A stretch of DNA of 64,000 nt from an uncultured Aquimarina sp. (GTDB taxonomy: Bacteria; Bacteroidota; Bacteroidia; Flavobacteriales; Flavobacteriaceae). Shown here piece by piece: positions 35,936 to 43,648 of this stretch. Below the pieces are notes generated by a model. That model was not told where the DNA came from. It did no database searches and worked only from the letters and a program-made list of their open reading frames with translations. The translations under genes were made by a program, and so were the position numbers. The first letter of the stretch is position 1; every line of letters starts with the position of its first letter. The DNA is taken from assembly GCA_947497175.1 (NCBI GenBank), contig CANMFM010000007.1, forward strand, positions 457,798 through 521,797, in the 5' to 3' direction.

Positions 35936-37252
35936 TTACGCTTCTATTCGTATAATTTTAGCTCCAATTGCACGTAAACGTTCATCAATGTTTTCATATC
36001 CTCGATCTATCTGTTCAATATTGTGTATTGTAGACGTGCCTTTGGCACTTAACGCTGCAATTAATAAAGATATACCCGCTCTAATATCAGGAGAAACCAT
36101 CGTAGTAGCCTTTAATGTAGATTTAAAATCGTGCCCAATAATAGTTGCTCTATGAGGATCACATAAGATAATTTTTGCTCCCATATCGATTAACTTATCG
36201 ACAAAAAACAAACGACTCTCGAACATTTTTTGATGCACCATTACCTCACCCCTTGCTTGCGTGGCTATTACCAGCACTATACTTAATAAATCTGGAGTAA
36301 ATCCGGGCCAGGGAGCATCGGCTATTGTCATAAATGATCCATCAATATAACTCTCTATCTGGTACCCATCTTCATGAGCAGGGATGCAAATATCATCTCC
36401 AACACGTTCTAATGTAATTCCTAGTTTTCGAAAGGTATTGGGTATAATCCCCAAATTTTCCCAGCTAACATTTTTAATAGTAATCTCACTTTTTGTCATT
36501 GCCGCCAATCCGATCCATGATCCGATCTCAATCATGTCTGGCAGTATGCTGTGTTCGCAACCACCAAGATCTTCTACCCCTTCTATGGTTAATAAGTTTG
36601 ATCCGACTCCGGCAATTTTTGCTCCCATTGAATTAAGCATCTTGCAAAGTTGTTGTAAATAAGGCTCGCAAGCGGCATTGTAAATGGTAGTAGTTCCTTT
36701 TGCAAGTACAGCAGCCATGACAATATTTGCGGTACCCGTAACAGAAGCTTCATCTAATAGCATATACGTCCCGGTTAATCCTTTTGGGGCTTCTACACCA
36801 TAAAATCGTTCTTCTTTATTATACCTAAACTTTGCCCCGAGATTAATAAAACCTTCAAAATGAGTATCTAAACGTCTTCTTCCTATTTTATCACCACCCG
36901 GACGTGGTATATAACCTTTTCCAAATCTTGCAAGTAATGGCCCTACAATCATTATAGATCCTCTTAATCCGCTTCCTTCTTTTTTGAACTGCTCGCTTTC
37001 GAGGTATTTTAAATTTAGCTCATCACTTTTAAAAGAATACTTTCCTTTTTCAAGTTTCTGTATTTTTACGCCAAGATTTCTAAGAATTTCTATTAATTTA
37101 TTGACATCCCGAATATCAGGAATGTTAGAAATTGTTACTTTTTCTGGAGTCAATAATACCGCACAAAGAATTTGTAGTGCTTCATTTTTGGCTCCCTGAG
37201 GAATAATCTCCCCTTTGAGCTGGTGCCCTCCTTCTATTTGAAAAGTACCCAT
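35936..37252 (-). CDS. murA: UDP-N-acetylglucosamine 1-carboxyvinyltransferase with Cys-to-Asp active site
   Basis: MurA, first committed enzyme of peptidoglycan synthesis, transferring enolpyruvate from PEP to UDP-GlcNAc; cytoplasmic, 438 residues (about 20 longer than E. coli). N-terminal GGHQLKGEIIPQGAKNEALQ carries the catalytic Lys-Asn pair, and ARFGKGYIPRPGGDKIGRRRLD is the active-site loop. The residue equal to E. coli Cys115, the target of fosfomycin, is Asp121, as in Mycobacterium and Chlamydia. Such enzymes are active but insensitive to fosfomycin. It is followed in the opposite-coordinate sense by DUF4290, 45 bp upstream on the same strand. Confidence 0.95.
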   Translation of the reverse strand: MGTFQIEGGHQLKGEIIPQGAKNEALQILCAVLLTPEKVTISNIPDIRDVNKLIEILRNLGVKIQKLEKGKYSFKSDELNLKYLESEQFKKEGSGLRGSIMIVGPLLARFGKGYIPRPGGDKIGRRRLDTHFEGFINLGAKFRYNKEERFYGVEAPKGLTGTYMLLDEASVTGTANIVMAAVLAKGTTTIYNAACEPYLQQLCKMLNSMGAKIAGVGSNLLTIEGVEDLGGCEHSILPDMIEIGSWIGLAAMTKSEITIKNVSWENLGIIPNTFRKLGITLERVGDDICIPAHEDGYQIESYIDGSFMTIADAPWPGFTPDLLSIVLVIATQARGEVMVHQKMFESRLFFVDKLIDMGAKIILCDPHRATIIGHDFKSTLKATTMVSPDIRAGISLLIAALSAKGTSTIHNIEQIDRGYENIDERLRAIGAKIIRIEA

Positions 37253-37297
37253 TTAGTTTTAATCATTAGTGGTTAATAATTGTAGCTTGGCAAGGAT

Positions 37298-37939
37298 TTA
37301 GTAGCGTTTTTTACCGCGGTTGCGATAATTCTTTTTCCCTGTATTTGTAGTATGTTTCTTCTTTTTCCCTCTAAGCAAATTTGAAGAATCTGTAAGATCT
37401 TCACTACTACCTTTTAGATTAATTTTGCCATTACTCAATTCAAAAAGATGGTCAAAAATAACGCTATCTTCAACGGTATCTTTATTCCAGTTTAAATAAC
37501 ACTTTTTCATATGATTGGCAATCGTAAAGGTTAGTGCGGTTTTCAAATCACCATCTTCCCAGCTGTTTGCCACATCAATCATTCGCTTAATATTATTTCC
37601 GTAAAAACGATATTTAGGGAAATTCTGAGGGTAGTCTAACGGATCTGGCCGCTCCTGAAGTTTTTCTTTGGTTAAAACCGGAAATGGGGTATCAACGTCA
37701 AGTTTAAAATCACTAATAATAAACAATTGATCCCACAATTTATGCTGAAACTCTGGAACATCACGTAAATGCGGTTGTAGATTTCCCATTACTGCGATGA
37801 TAGATTTGGCAACCCTGTTACGTTCATTACGATCTTCAATTGCCACCGCATGGTTTATCATTTTCTGTAAATGACGTCCATACTCAGGTATGATGAGCTG
37901 TTCGCGCTCAGTATTATATTCTAAATTACTAATTTCCAT
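37298..37939 (-). CDS. DUF4290 family protein
   Basis: Cytoplasmic protein of 213 residues, almost all helical (LQKMINHAVAIEDRNERNRVAKSIIAVMGNLQPHLRDVPEF, YPQNFPKYRFYGNNIKRMIDVANSWEDG), with a basic low-complexity tail rich in Lys, Arg and Gly (GKKKKHTTNTGKKNYRNRGK) that may bind nucleic acid. DUF4290 is restricted to Bacteroidetes and is commonly found just upstream of murA, as here with a 45-bp gap. This suggests a link with cell-wall synthesis or division, but no function is established. Confidence 0.85.
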   Translation of the reverse strand: MEISNLEYNTEREQLIIPEYGRHLQKMINHAVAIEDRNERNRVAKSIIAVMGNLQPHLRDVPEFQHKLWDQLFIISDFKLDVDTPFPVLTKEKLQERPDPLDYPQNFPKYRFYGNNIKRMIDVANSWEDGDLKTALTFTIANHMKKCYLNWNKDTVEDSVIFDHLFELSNGKINLKGSSEDLTDSSNLLRGKKKKHTTNTGKKNYRNRGKKRY

Positions 37940-38056
37940 AAATTATTTATAAATAAAAAGTGAAGTATTTTTTATGATAAAACCATAAATATAATTCGTT
38001 TTGCAAAATACTAAAATAAAATAAGTAAGAACCGTTTTTAAAAGTAAAATAAGAGG

Positions 38057-38231
38057 AATGCTCAATAAGACCAAAGTGTTTTCACTCCCTTAATACCGTA
38101 TTAAACGCTCAATAACTCGTATAGTAACGCGCTAAAACCTATTCTTAACGTCTAAAATGCCGTCTCTAACGCCCAATAACCCGTATAGTAACACCCCAAA
38201 ACGTTTTTTGAACGACCAAAAGGTCGTCTTA
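38057..38231. repeat. Degenerate 21-22 bp tandem repeat array
   Basis: Units beginning AACG(C/N)YCNAAAAC start at 38104, 38126, 38147, 38168, 38190 and 38211, that is every 21 or 22 bp. A weaker unit lies at 38083 (21 bp earlier) and another at about 38057. Alternate units share CCGTATAGT-type ends, giving a 64-bp higher-order period. The array fills the gap between DUF4290 and DUF493 and its last unit reaches the DUF493 stop codon. Unit identity is about 60-85%; there are no unique spacers, so it is not a CRISPR. Confidence 0.6.
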
Positions 38232-38513
38232 AAGAGATATAACCCCTTCTACTTTTAAAGCGACTTCTTTATATTTCAGAATTACCTCATCAGGATTTTT
38301 CATACGTACATTAATCGAGACACTGGTATATTTACCATTCTTAGATTTTTTTGTGCTAATCACAGCTCCAAGATTATCAAAAATAGCCTCAATCTGTTTG
38401 ATTTTTGAAGTATCTGTAGGCACTATAAATTTATACAAATAGGCTGTTGGCCAAAGTGCTGTGTCTGACAATTGCACTTTTAATTTTTTATAAAACTCTT
38501 CAGGATCGCTCAT
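38229..38513 (-). CDS. DUF493 (YbeD-like) family protein
   Basis: Small ACT-like protein of 94 residues. I place the start at ATG 38513 (MSDPEEFYKKLKVQLSDT), since the 23 residues before it read like leader sequence. The body follows the DUF493 pattern: WPTAYLYKFIVPTDTSKIKQIEAIFDNLGAVISTKKSKNGKYTSVSINVRMKNPDEVI, an alpha/beta sandwich. E. coli YbeD has this fold and has been linked to the lipoate/LipB region; the role is unknown. Its stop codon overlaps the tandem repeat array. Confidence 0.83.
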   Translation of the reverse strand: MSDPEEFYKKLKVQLSDTALWPTAYLYKFIVPTDTSKIKQIEAIFDNLGAVISTKKSKNGKYTSVSINVRMKNPDEVILKYKEVALKVEGVISL

Positions 38514-38599
38514 ATTCTTTGTAAAGCAAATTTTAGGCCAAAGATACGTGTTATGATTTATAAAACCACAGGGTAATGGCAAACAGTTACCGAATCTTT

Positions 38600-39217
38600 T
38601 TATAGAGAATTCTTGCCTTGAACTAACGCCAGATATTCTTGTTGTGTATCTATGTCTATGCCCTTATGAAAACCAGAAACAATTTTTATTTCATTGTGAT
38701 ACTTTTCAATAATATATCGGGCACCATAATCGGATGTTAAATTAGACAATTCATCAAAGTAATGCGTTGAAAAAATTGCGGGAGCTCCTATCCTGTTCCC
38801 AAGATCAGTAGCAACAATACATTTTGCATTCTTATCAAATACTGAAATCAAGTTTTCAAAATGTGTACGATCAATCAAGGGTTGATCTACTAATGAGACT
38901 AACACTGCACTACATGTCAATTTAAGCTGCATGATTGTTTGAATGGCGACTTGTATCGATGATCCCATTCCGATTTTCCAACCTGGATTTTTTATTATCG
39001 TAACAGGAAAATGATGTATCTGCTCATAAATAAGATCATGATGTGCTCCCAGAATCACAAAAACTGAACTTTTATTTACCCTTAATGCTTCCTGTATTGC
39101 ATGTCCCAGAAGGGTAGTACCGTTCCAGGACAATAGTTGTTTAGGCGTACCCATTCTACTTGAGCTACCTGCCGCCAGAATTACATGAGCCGTTTTAAAT
39201 TTTTGACGAGAAGACAT
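38600..39217 (-). CDS. mocA: MobA/MocA-like molybdenum cofactor nucleotidyltransferase
   Basis: Nucleotidyltransferase of about 205 residues. I choose the ATG at 39217 (MSSRQKFKTAHVILAAGSSS); an upstream frame extends into XdhC but reads poorly. The NTP-binding motif LAAGSSSRMGTPKQLL and the metal-binding LVSLVDQPLID are diagnostic of the MobA family. MocA-type members attach CMP to molybdopterin to make the cytosine dinucleotide cofactor used by xanthine-dehydrogenase-type enzymes, which fits the neighbours xdhC and the two oxidoreductase subunits. The start overlaps the end of xdhC by 23 bp. Confidence 0.88.
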   Translation of the reverse strand: MSSRQKFKTAHVILAAGSSSRMGTPKQLLSWNGTTLLGHAIQEALRVNKSSVFVILGAHHDLIYEQIHHFPVTIIKNPGWKIGMGSSIQVAIQTIMQLKLTCSAVLVSLVDQPLIDRTHFENLISVFDKNAKCIVATDLGNRIGAPAIFSTHYFDELSNLTSDYGARYIIEKYHNEIKIVSGFHKGIDIDTQQEYLALVQGKNSL

Positions 39218-40265
39218 TACTATTTTTTCTTTTAGGATCATCATGAATTGCGCCTTCTTTTTCTTGTAATGGTATAGGGGTTTGATTCCTGCAAACCGAT
39301 AAAATCTCTGCAATTATAGCAATAGCAATCTCTTGTGGTGTCTCTGCTCCTAAATTTAATCCTGCCGGTCCATGAATAGCGTCTAAAAATTCATCTCTCG
39401 CTTCGGGATAATATTCTATAAATGCCGAAAGAAGTTTTTCGCGTCGGCGCGCGGGTCCCAAAAGACCTATGTACACAGGTTTATAATCTCTTAAAGCCTG
39501 TAGATATAACAAATCCTTTGCAAAATTATGAGTCATTAATACGATAGCCGTCTGCTGATCAACATGATTAATATGCAAATCTTCAGGAGCACTATGATAC
39601 ATTTTATTTGCCTCCGGAAATTCTTCTAATATTTTGGGATTTTTAGGAGAGCTGATTATTTCAATTTCCCAACCTGTAGCTGATGCTAATAGACATAATT
39701 GTACAGCGTCATGCTCGGTGCCTATAATTACCAATCTAAAACATGGTTGCATCTCTCTCTGAAAACTTTCTAAACGTGTTTTATAGGACATGACTGCAAC
39801 ATCGAGCGTATTTGAAAAGGAAAATTCCTGACCTGTTTTAAACCGCACGACAGAACCCATTTCTGTAATGCTTTGTTCCGTTTTATGATAAAAGGAAGTT
39901 ATTTCAAATGGTATCCTAGACGCCAATTGTTGTTGAATCACAGTAATAACCTCTTGTTCAATATCAAAGGTTTCGATCAAAATATACAATACGCCTTCAC
40001 AACCTAAACGATATTTACCATCATATGTCATAATTTTTGGGATACCTGTTTTGAAAACTGATTGCGCTTGTCTAAACACTTCTTTTTCTACACAACCACC
40101 ACTCACGGCTCCTTTTGATACTCCATTTTTAAGAATTAGCATACCTACCCCTGGCCTTCTGTACGAAGAGCCTTCAACATCAACAACCGTAGCCATAACA
40201 GCAGGGATCGCCTGCTGCCTGGCTATAGTATACGATTCAATAATTTCTTTAAATTCGTGCGTCAT
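39195..40265 (-). CDS. xdhC: XdhC/CoxI family molybdenum enzyme maturation protein
   Basis: XdhC-type chaperone of 356 residues that binds molybdenum cofactor and inserts it, usually after sulfuration, into hydroxylases. The N-terminal part has ATVVDVEGSSYRRPGVGMLI and GAVSGGCVEKEVFRQA; the C-terminal Rossmann domain covers VIIGTEHDAVQLCLLASATGWEIEII, IVLMTHNFAKDLLYLQALRDYKPVYIGLLGPARRREKLL and IHGPAGLNLGAETPQEIAIAIIAEI. It lies between the catalytic subunit (8-bp gap) and the nucleotidyltransferase (overlap), so all four genes act together in one molybdenum hydroxylase system. Confidence 0.93.
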   Translation of the reverse strand: MTHEFKEIIESYTIARQQAIPAVMATVVDVEGSSYRRPGVGMLILKNGVSKGAVSGGCVEKEVFRQAQSVFKTGIPKIMTYDGKYRLGCEGVLYILIETFDIEQEVITVIQQQLASRIPFEITSFYHKTEQSITEMGSVVRFKTGQEFSFSNTLDVAVMSYKTRLESFQREMQPCFRLVIIGTEHDAVQLCLLASATGWEIEIISSPKNPKILEEFPEANKMYHSAPEDLHINHVDQQTAIVLMTHNFAKDLLYLQALRDYKPVYIGLLGPARRREKLLSAFIEYYPEARDEFLDAIHGPAGLNLGAETPQEIAIAIIAEILSVCRNQTPIPLQEKEGAIHDDPKRKNSNVFSSKI

Positions 40266-40273
40266 ATCAACGT

Positions 40274-42427
40274 TTATCCTAAAGGCGCTTTAGCGTTCAT
40301 ATGTTTTATAAAGGGTTGTTTATATAGTCGAATCCCTTTTGCTGCTTTAATTGCGTTGGCTACAGCTGCACCTGCAGGAGGCAATGTGGGTTCACCAAGT
40401 CCCGTTGGAGCCAAATTATTTTCTATAAAATGAGTTTCAACAACAGGGGTTTCATTGATCCTTATCAATCGATATGTATTGAAATTTTTATCTGTTGGTT
40501 CTCCGTTTTTAAACGAAAAATCACCATACATTGCATGTCCGATACCATCAATAACACCTCCTTCAATTTGATTTCTTGCTCCTAAGGGATTCACAACAAT
40601 TCCGCAATCCACTACGCAGGTAACTTTTTTAACCACAGGAATATCATTTTCTAACACTACATCAGCTACTTCGGCCACATGTGTATTATGACAGTAATAC
40701 GCACTAAACCCTTGGTAAACACCTTCTTTTGCGTTTCCCCATCCAGATTTTTCTACAGCTACTTTGATCACTTCTTCTAGTCGTTCCGGAGCGTATTGAA
40801 TTCTTTCGTCTGTTGTACCCTTTACTTTTTGAAGTAAATCTAAACGAAGTTTAATTCGGTCTATTTCTAGTATTTCTGCTAATTCGTCAAAGAAACTTTG
40901 CTCAGCAAATGATAAGAAATTGGTATAGGGTGCGCGCCAGGCTCCGGTAGTAATATTACTTTCATAAGCAGCTACATCTACCTGGTAGTTTTCGATAGCT
41001 CCTGCCGGGAAAAAATTTGGAATCAACCCATACATATTGGTATTTACCGAAGCCTCTTTGAGATGATATCCCGTTATTTGTCCGTCTTTGATTGATGCAC
41101 TAATTTTATATTTAATTGATGGTCGATATATACCGGCAGCCATATCATCCTCTCTGGAATATACTACCTTTACGGGTTTCTTAGCCAAACTAGATATTTC
41201 GGCGGCTTCTAGAGCAAAATCGCCATATAGGCGTCTACCAAAACCACCGCCCATTCTAGTCATCTCAACAGATACATCGTTTACATCTCTTCCTAACAAC
41301 TCTGCAACTCTGCTGGCTGTTCGCTCAGGAGTTTGTATAGGTCCTACCAATCTTATTTTATCTGCAGTGACATCAGCAAAAAAGTTCATAGGCTCCATGC
41401 AGTTGTGAGGTAGAAAAGGAGATTCATATGTTCTTTCTATAACTTGATCAGCAGCAGCAAACGCTTTCTTTACATCTCCATCTGCGCGTAAGGTTTTAAA
41501 CTCTTTACCATTAAGAAGATCGGTAAGTATTTTATGATGCGTTTCAGTGTTTTCTAATTTTGAGTCCGCGTTCCAATTAGCACTGAGCGCTTTCTTTCCT
41601 TTCATGGCAGTCCAGGTATCTTTTGCCAAAACGGCTATCTTGTCACCAAATTTAACCACATCTTCTACTCCGGAAATAGCTTTTGTCGCAGTATCGTCAA
41701 AATCGGTAAGTTTCTTACCAAATGCAGGTGGTCTTAACACAGAAGCGATTAGCATATCATCTTCTTTGTAATCCAATCCGAATAGTGGTTTACCCGTAAT
41801 GATTCCATCGATATCTACATTATAAGCATCAGTACCAATAATTTTGAAATCCTTTGGGTCCTTTAAGGTCACGTTCTCGGGAACTTGAAGCACTGCAGCT
41901 TCTTTTACAACTTCTCCGTAGCCTAATTTTTCTCCTTTTGAATTGGTAATAACACCATTATTTGCTTTACATTCTGAAGGATCTACCCCCCATTTGGCAG
42001 CAGCAGCATTTACCAGCATTTGCTTAGCGGTAGCTCCGGTTTGTCGCAAAGGTTCCCAACCATGTCGTATAGATTGACTACCCCCTGCTACTTGTCTAGT
42101 AAAATTTTTGGTATCCAATGCACCTTGTACTACATGAACATTATCCCAAGAAACATCTAGCTCTTCGGCGATAAGCATAGGCATTGATGTTTTGACCCCT
42201 TGCCCTATTTCAGGGTTTGGAGAGAAAATCGTCACCATCCCATTATCTGCTATTTTAATAAAAGCATTAAAATCATTAAAATTGAGTTGGGCTATATCTA
42301 CCGGAGGGGTAACTTCAGGTTTACACGCCTGAAATAAATTAAACCCAATTAACATTCCGCCACCAGCTAAAGCCGATGTTTTTATAAAAGACCTTCTACT
42401 AAAAGAAGGTGATACTGTATTTTTCAT
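40274..42427 (-). CDS. Molybdopterin-binding hydroxylase subunit (IorB-like), Tat-exported
   Basis: Large catalytic subunit of a xanthine-dehydrogenase-family molybdenum hydroxylase, 717 residues, of the isoquinoline 1-oxidoreductase (IorB)/aldehyde dehydrogenase type. The N-terminus has a Tat signal SRRSFIKTSALAGGG followed by a hydrophobic stretch and a Cys (FQACKPE, about 33-36), so a Tat-exported lipoprotein is possible. Family segments include MGGGFGRRLYGDFALEAA, TRMGGGFGRR, and GLGEPTLPPAGAAVANAI near the C-terminus with the catalytic Glu. The partner is the 2Fe-2S subunit 20 bp upstream. Substrate unknown. Confidence 0.92.
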   Translation of the reverse strand: MKNTVSPSFSRRSFIKTSALAGGGMLIGFNLFQACKPEVTPPVDIAQLNFNDFNAFIKIADNGMVTIFSPNPEIGQGVKTSMPMLIAEELDVSWDNVHVVQGALDTKNFTRQVAGGSQSIRHGWEPLRQTGATAKQMLVNAAAAKWGVDPSECKANNGVITNSKGEKLGYGEVVKEAAVLQVPENVTLKDPKDFKIIGTDAYNVDIDGIITGKPLFGLDYKEDDMLIASVLRPPAFGKKLTDFDDTATKAISGVEDVVKFGDKIAVLAKDTWTAMKGKKALSANWNADSKLENTETHHKILTDLLNGKEFKTLRADGDVKKAFAAADQVIERTYESPFLPHNCMEPMNFFADVTADKIRLVGPIQTPERTASRVAELLGRDVNDVSVEMTRMGGGFGRRLYGDFALEAAEISSLAKKPVKVVYSREDDMAAGIYRPSIKYKISASIKDGQITGYHLKEASVNTNMYGLIPNFFPAGAIENYQVDVAAYESNITTGAWRAPYTNFLSFAEQSFFDELAEILEIDRIKLRLDLLQKVKGTTDERIQYAPERLEEVIKVAVEKSGWGNAKEGVYQGFSAYYCHNTHVAEVADVVLENDIPVVKKVTCVVDCGIVVNPLGARNQIEGGVIDGIGHAMYGDFSFKNGEPTDKNFNTYRLIRINETPVVETHFIENNLAPTGLGEPTLPPAGAAVANAIKAAKGIRLYKQPFIKHMNAKAPLG

Positions 42428-42447
42428 TATGTGAAGATTTAAATGGG

Positions 42448-42909
42448 TTAGCTCAATTTAGTGGCAGCAAGTTCTACAGCTTTTTCAATTCTATTGTAAG
42501 AGGCACATCTACAAATATTACCACTCATGGCATCCCGTATTTCTGTTTTACTGGGATTTGCATTTTGATTTAAAAATGCAGCCGCAGACATTATTTGTCC
42601 GGCCTGACAATATCCACACTGAGGCACATCGATTTCTTTCCAGGCCTGTTGAACAGGGTGCGAGGCATCTTCTGAGATTCCTTCAATAGTTGTGATCTCC
42701 ATATTTTCTACATTAGAAACCTGAAGCAAACAACTTCTGGTAGCAGATCCATCTACATGAACGGTACATGCTCCACATTGGCCTATACCACAGCCAAACT
42801 TAGTTCCAACCATATCCAAATGATCTCTAAGCACCCATAAGAGCGGGGTATCCTGATCTGCTTCTACAGCATGGGACTGGCCATTAATTTTTAAATTGTA
42901 TACTGGCAT
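42448..42909 (-). CDS. 2Fe-2S subunit of the molybdenum hydroxylase (IorA-like)
   Basis: Iron-sulfur electron-transfer subunit of 153 residues. The N-terminal plant-type ferredoxin domain binds one 2Fe-2S cluster through CGIGQCGACTVHVDGSATRSC, and the C-terminal domain binds the second through CGYCQAGQIMSA and GNICRCASYNRI. It has no signal peptide, so it would be exported together with the Tat-bearing large subunit (hitchhiking), as known for IorA/IorB-type pairs. It is the first gene of the four-gene operon. Confidence 0.95.
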   Translation of the reverse strand: MPVYNLKINGQSHAVEADQDTPLLWVLRDHLDMVGTKFGCGIGQCGACTVHVDGSATRSCLLQVSNVENMEITTIEGISEDASHPVQQAWKEIDVPQCGYCQAGQIMSAAAFLNQNANPSKTEIRDAMSGNICRCASYNRIEKAVELAATKLS

Positions 42910-43089
42910 GAGTTTTCGTTTTATTGATTTATGTTTAACTAGTCTAAATAAAGCTTTTATTGATCATCAGCTATTGAAGTTACTAAAAAATCAGTCTCAC
43001 AAATTCAACTTTAACAGAGCTTTATACTTCTATTGATACTATTTTTAAAATCCTTTTATAATTCCGAGATTTGTAACAAAATTATTCCT

Positions 43090-43647
43090 TTGACTAAGAA
43101 AAGAATTGTAATTACCGGAGCACCGGGAACGGGTAAAACTTCTATCATCATTAAACTTGAAGAATCAAATTTCTATTGTTTTCATGAAGTTATACGAACC
43201 ATGACACAAGAGGCCAAGAAAAATAATGGTTCAAATACCATTGTTTCGAACCCTATAGTGTCTGTTTCTGATCCTTACGAGTTTAATACAAAAATCCTGA
43301 ATGCCAGAGTACAACAATTTAAGGATGCAACCTCTAAAAACAATGAGGTTTTATTTTATGATAGAGGAATCCCTGACGTATTAGCCTATATGGATTATTT
43401 TGACCAACACTATGAGGACCATTTTGTAGGTGAATGTAAGAGGCATGTATATGATCATATTTTCATATTACCCCCCTGGAAAGAAATTTATGTATCTGAT
43501 GAAGAACGATATGAAAGTTTTGAGCAGGCAGAAGAGATTCATCATCATTTACTCAACACCTATACTAAATTAGGATACCATTGTATTGAAGTGCCTTTTG
43601 GTAGCGTTGCAGAACGTAATAATTTTATTTTAAAACACATACTATAG
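43090..43647 (+). CDS. AAA family ATPase (P-loop NTPase/kinase-like)
   Basis: P-loop protein of 185 residues if started at the TTG at 43090 (MTKKRIVITGAPGTGKTSII); the longer upstream frame reads as non-coding. Walker A GAPGTGKTS is at about 9-17. VLFYDRGIPDVLAYMDYF resembles the Walker B/LID region of the Ttd14/NadR-like AAA group, and the C-terminal half (HIFILPPWKEIYVSDEERYESFEQA) is the typical end of the group. A nucleotide-dependent kinase or regulatory NTPase is likely. It ends one base before the recQ start codon, so the two are probably cotranscribed. Confidence 0.82.
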   Translation: MTKKRIVITGAPGTGKTSIIIKLEESNFYCFHEVIRTMTQEAKKNNGSNTIVSNPIVSVSDPYEFNTKILNARVQQFKDATSKNNEVLFYDRGIPDVLAYMDYFDQHYEDHFVGECKRHVYDHIFILPPWKEIYVSDEERYESFEQAEEIHHHLLNTYTKLGYHCIEVPFGSVAERNNFILKHIL

Positions 43648-43648
43648 A

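Noticed and set aside
38057..38231. CRISPR-like array
   Set aside because: Units are contiguous and degenerate with no unique spacers, and no cas genes are near; it is a tandem repeat.
38514..38582. 23-residue N-terminal extension of the DUF493 protein
   Set aside because: The residues do not look like part of the fold and ATG 38513 gives the usual family length.
39218..39313. Longer start of the MocA-like gene inside xdhC
   Set aside because: The added segment is a poorly coding frame of xdhC; the NTP-binding motif begins shortly after ATG 39217.
42926..42950. ACTAGT-centred imperfect dyad upstream of the 2Fe-2S subunit gene, similar to the palindrome at 32835
   Set aside because: Only the central bases match; the arms are not symmetric enough to call a shared operator.
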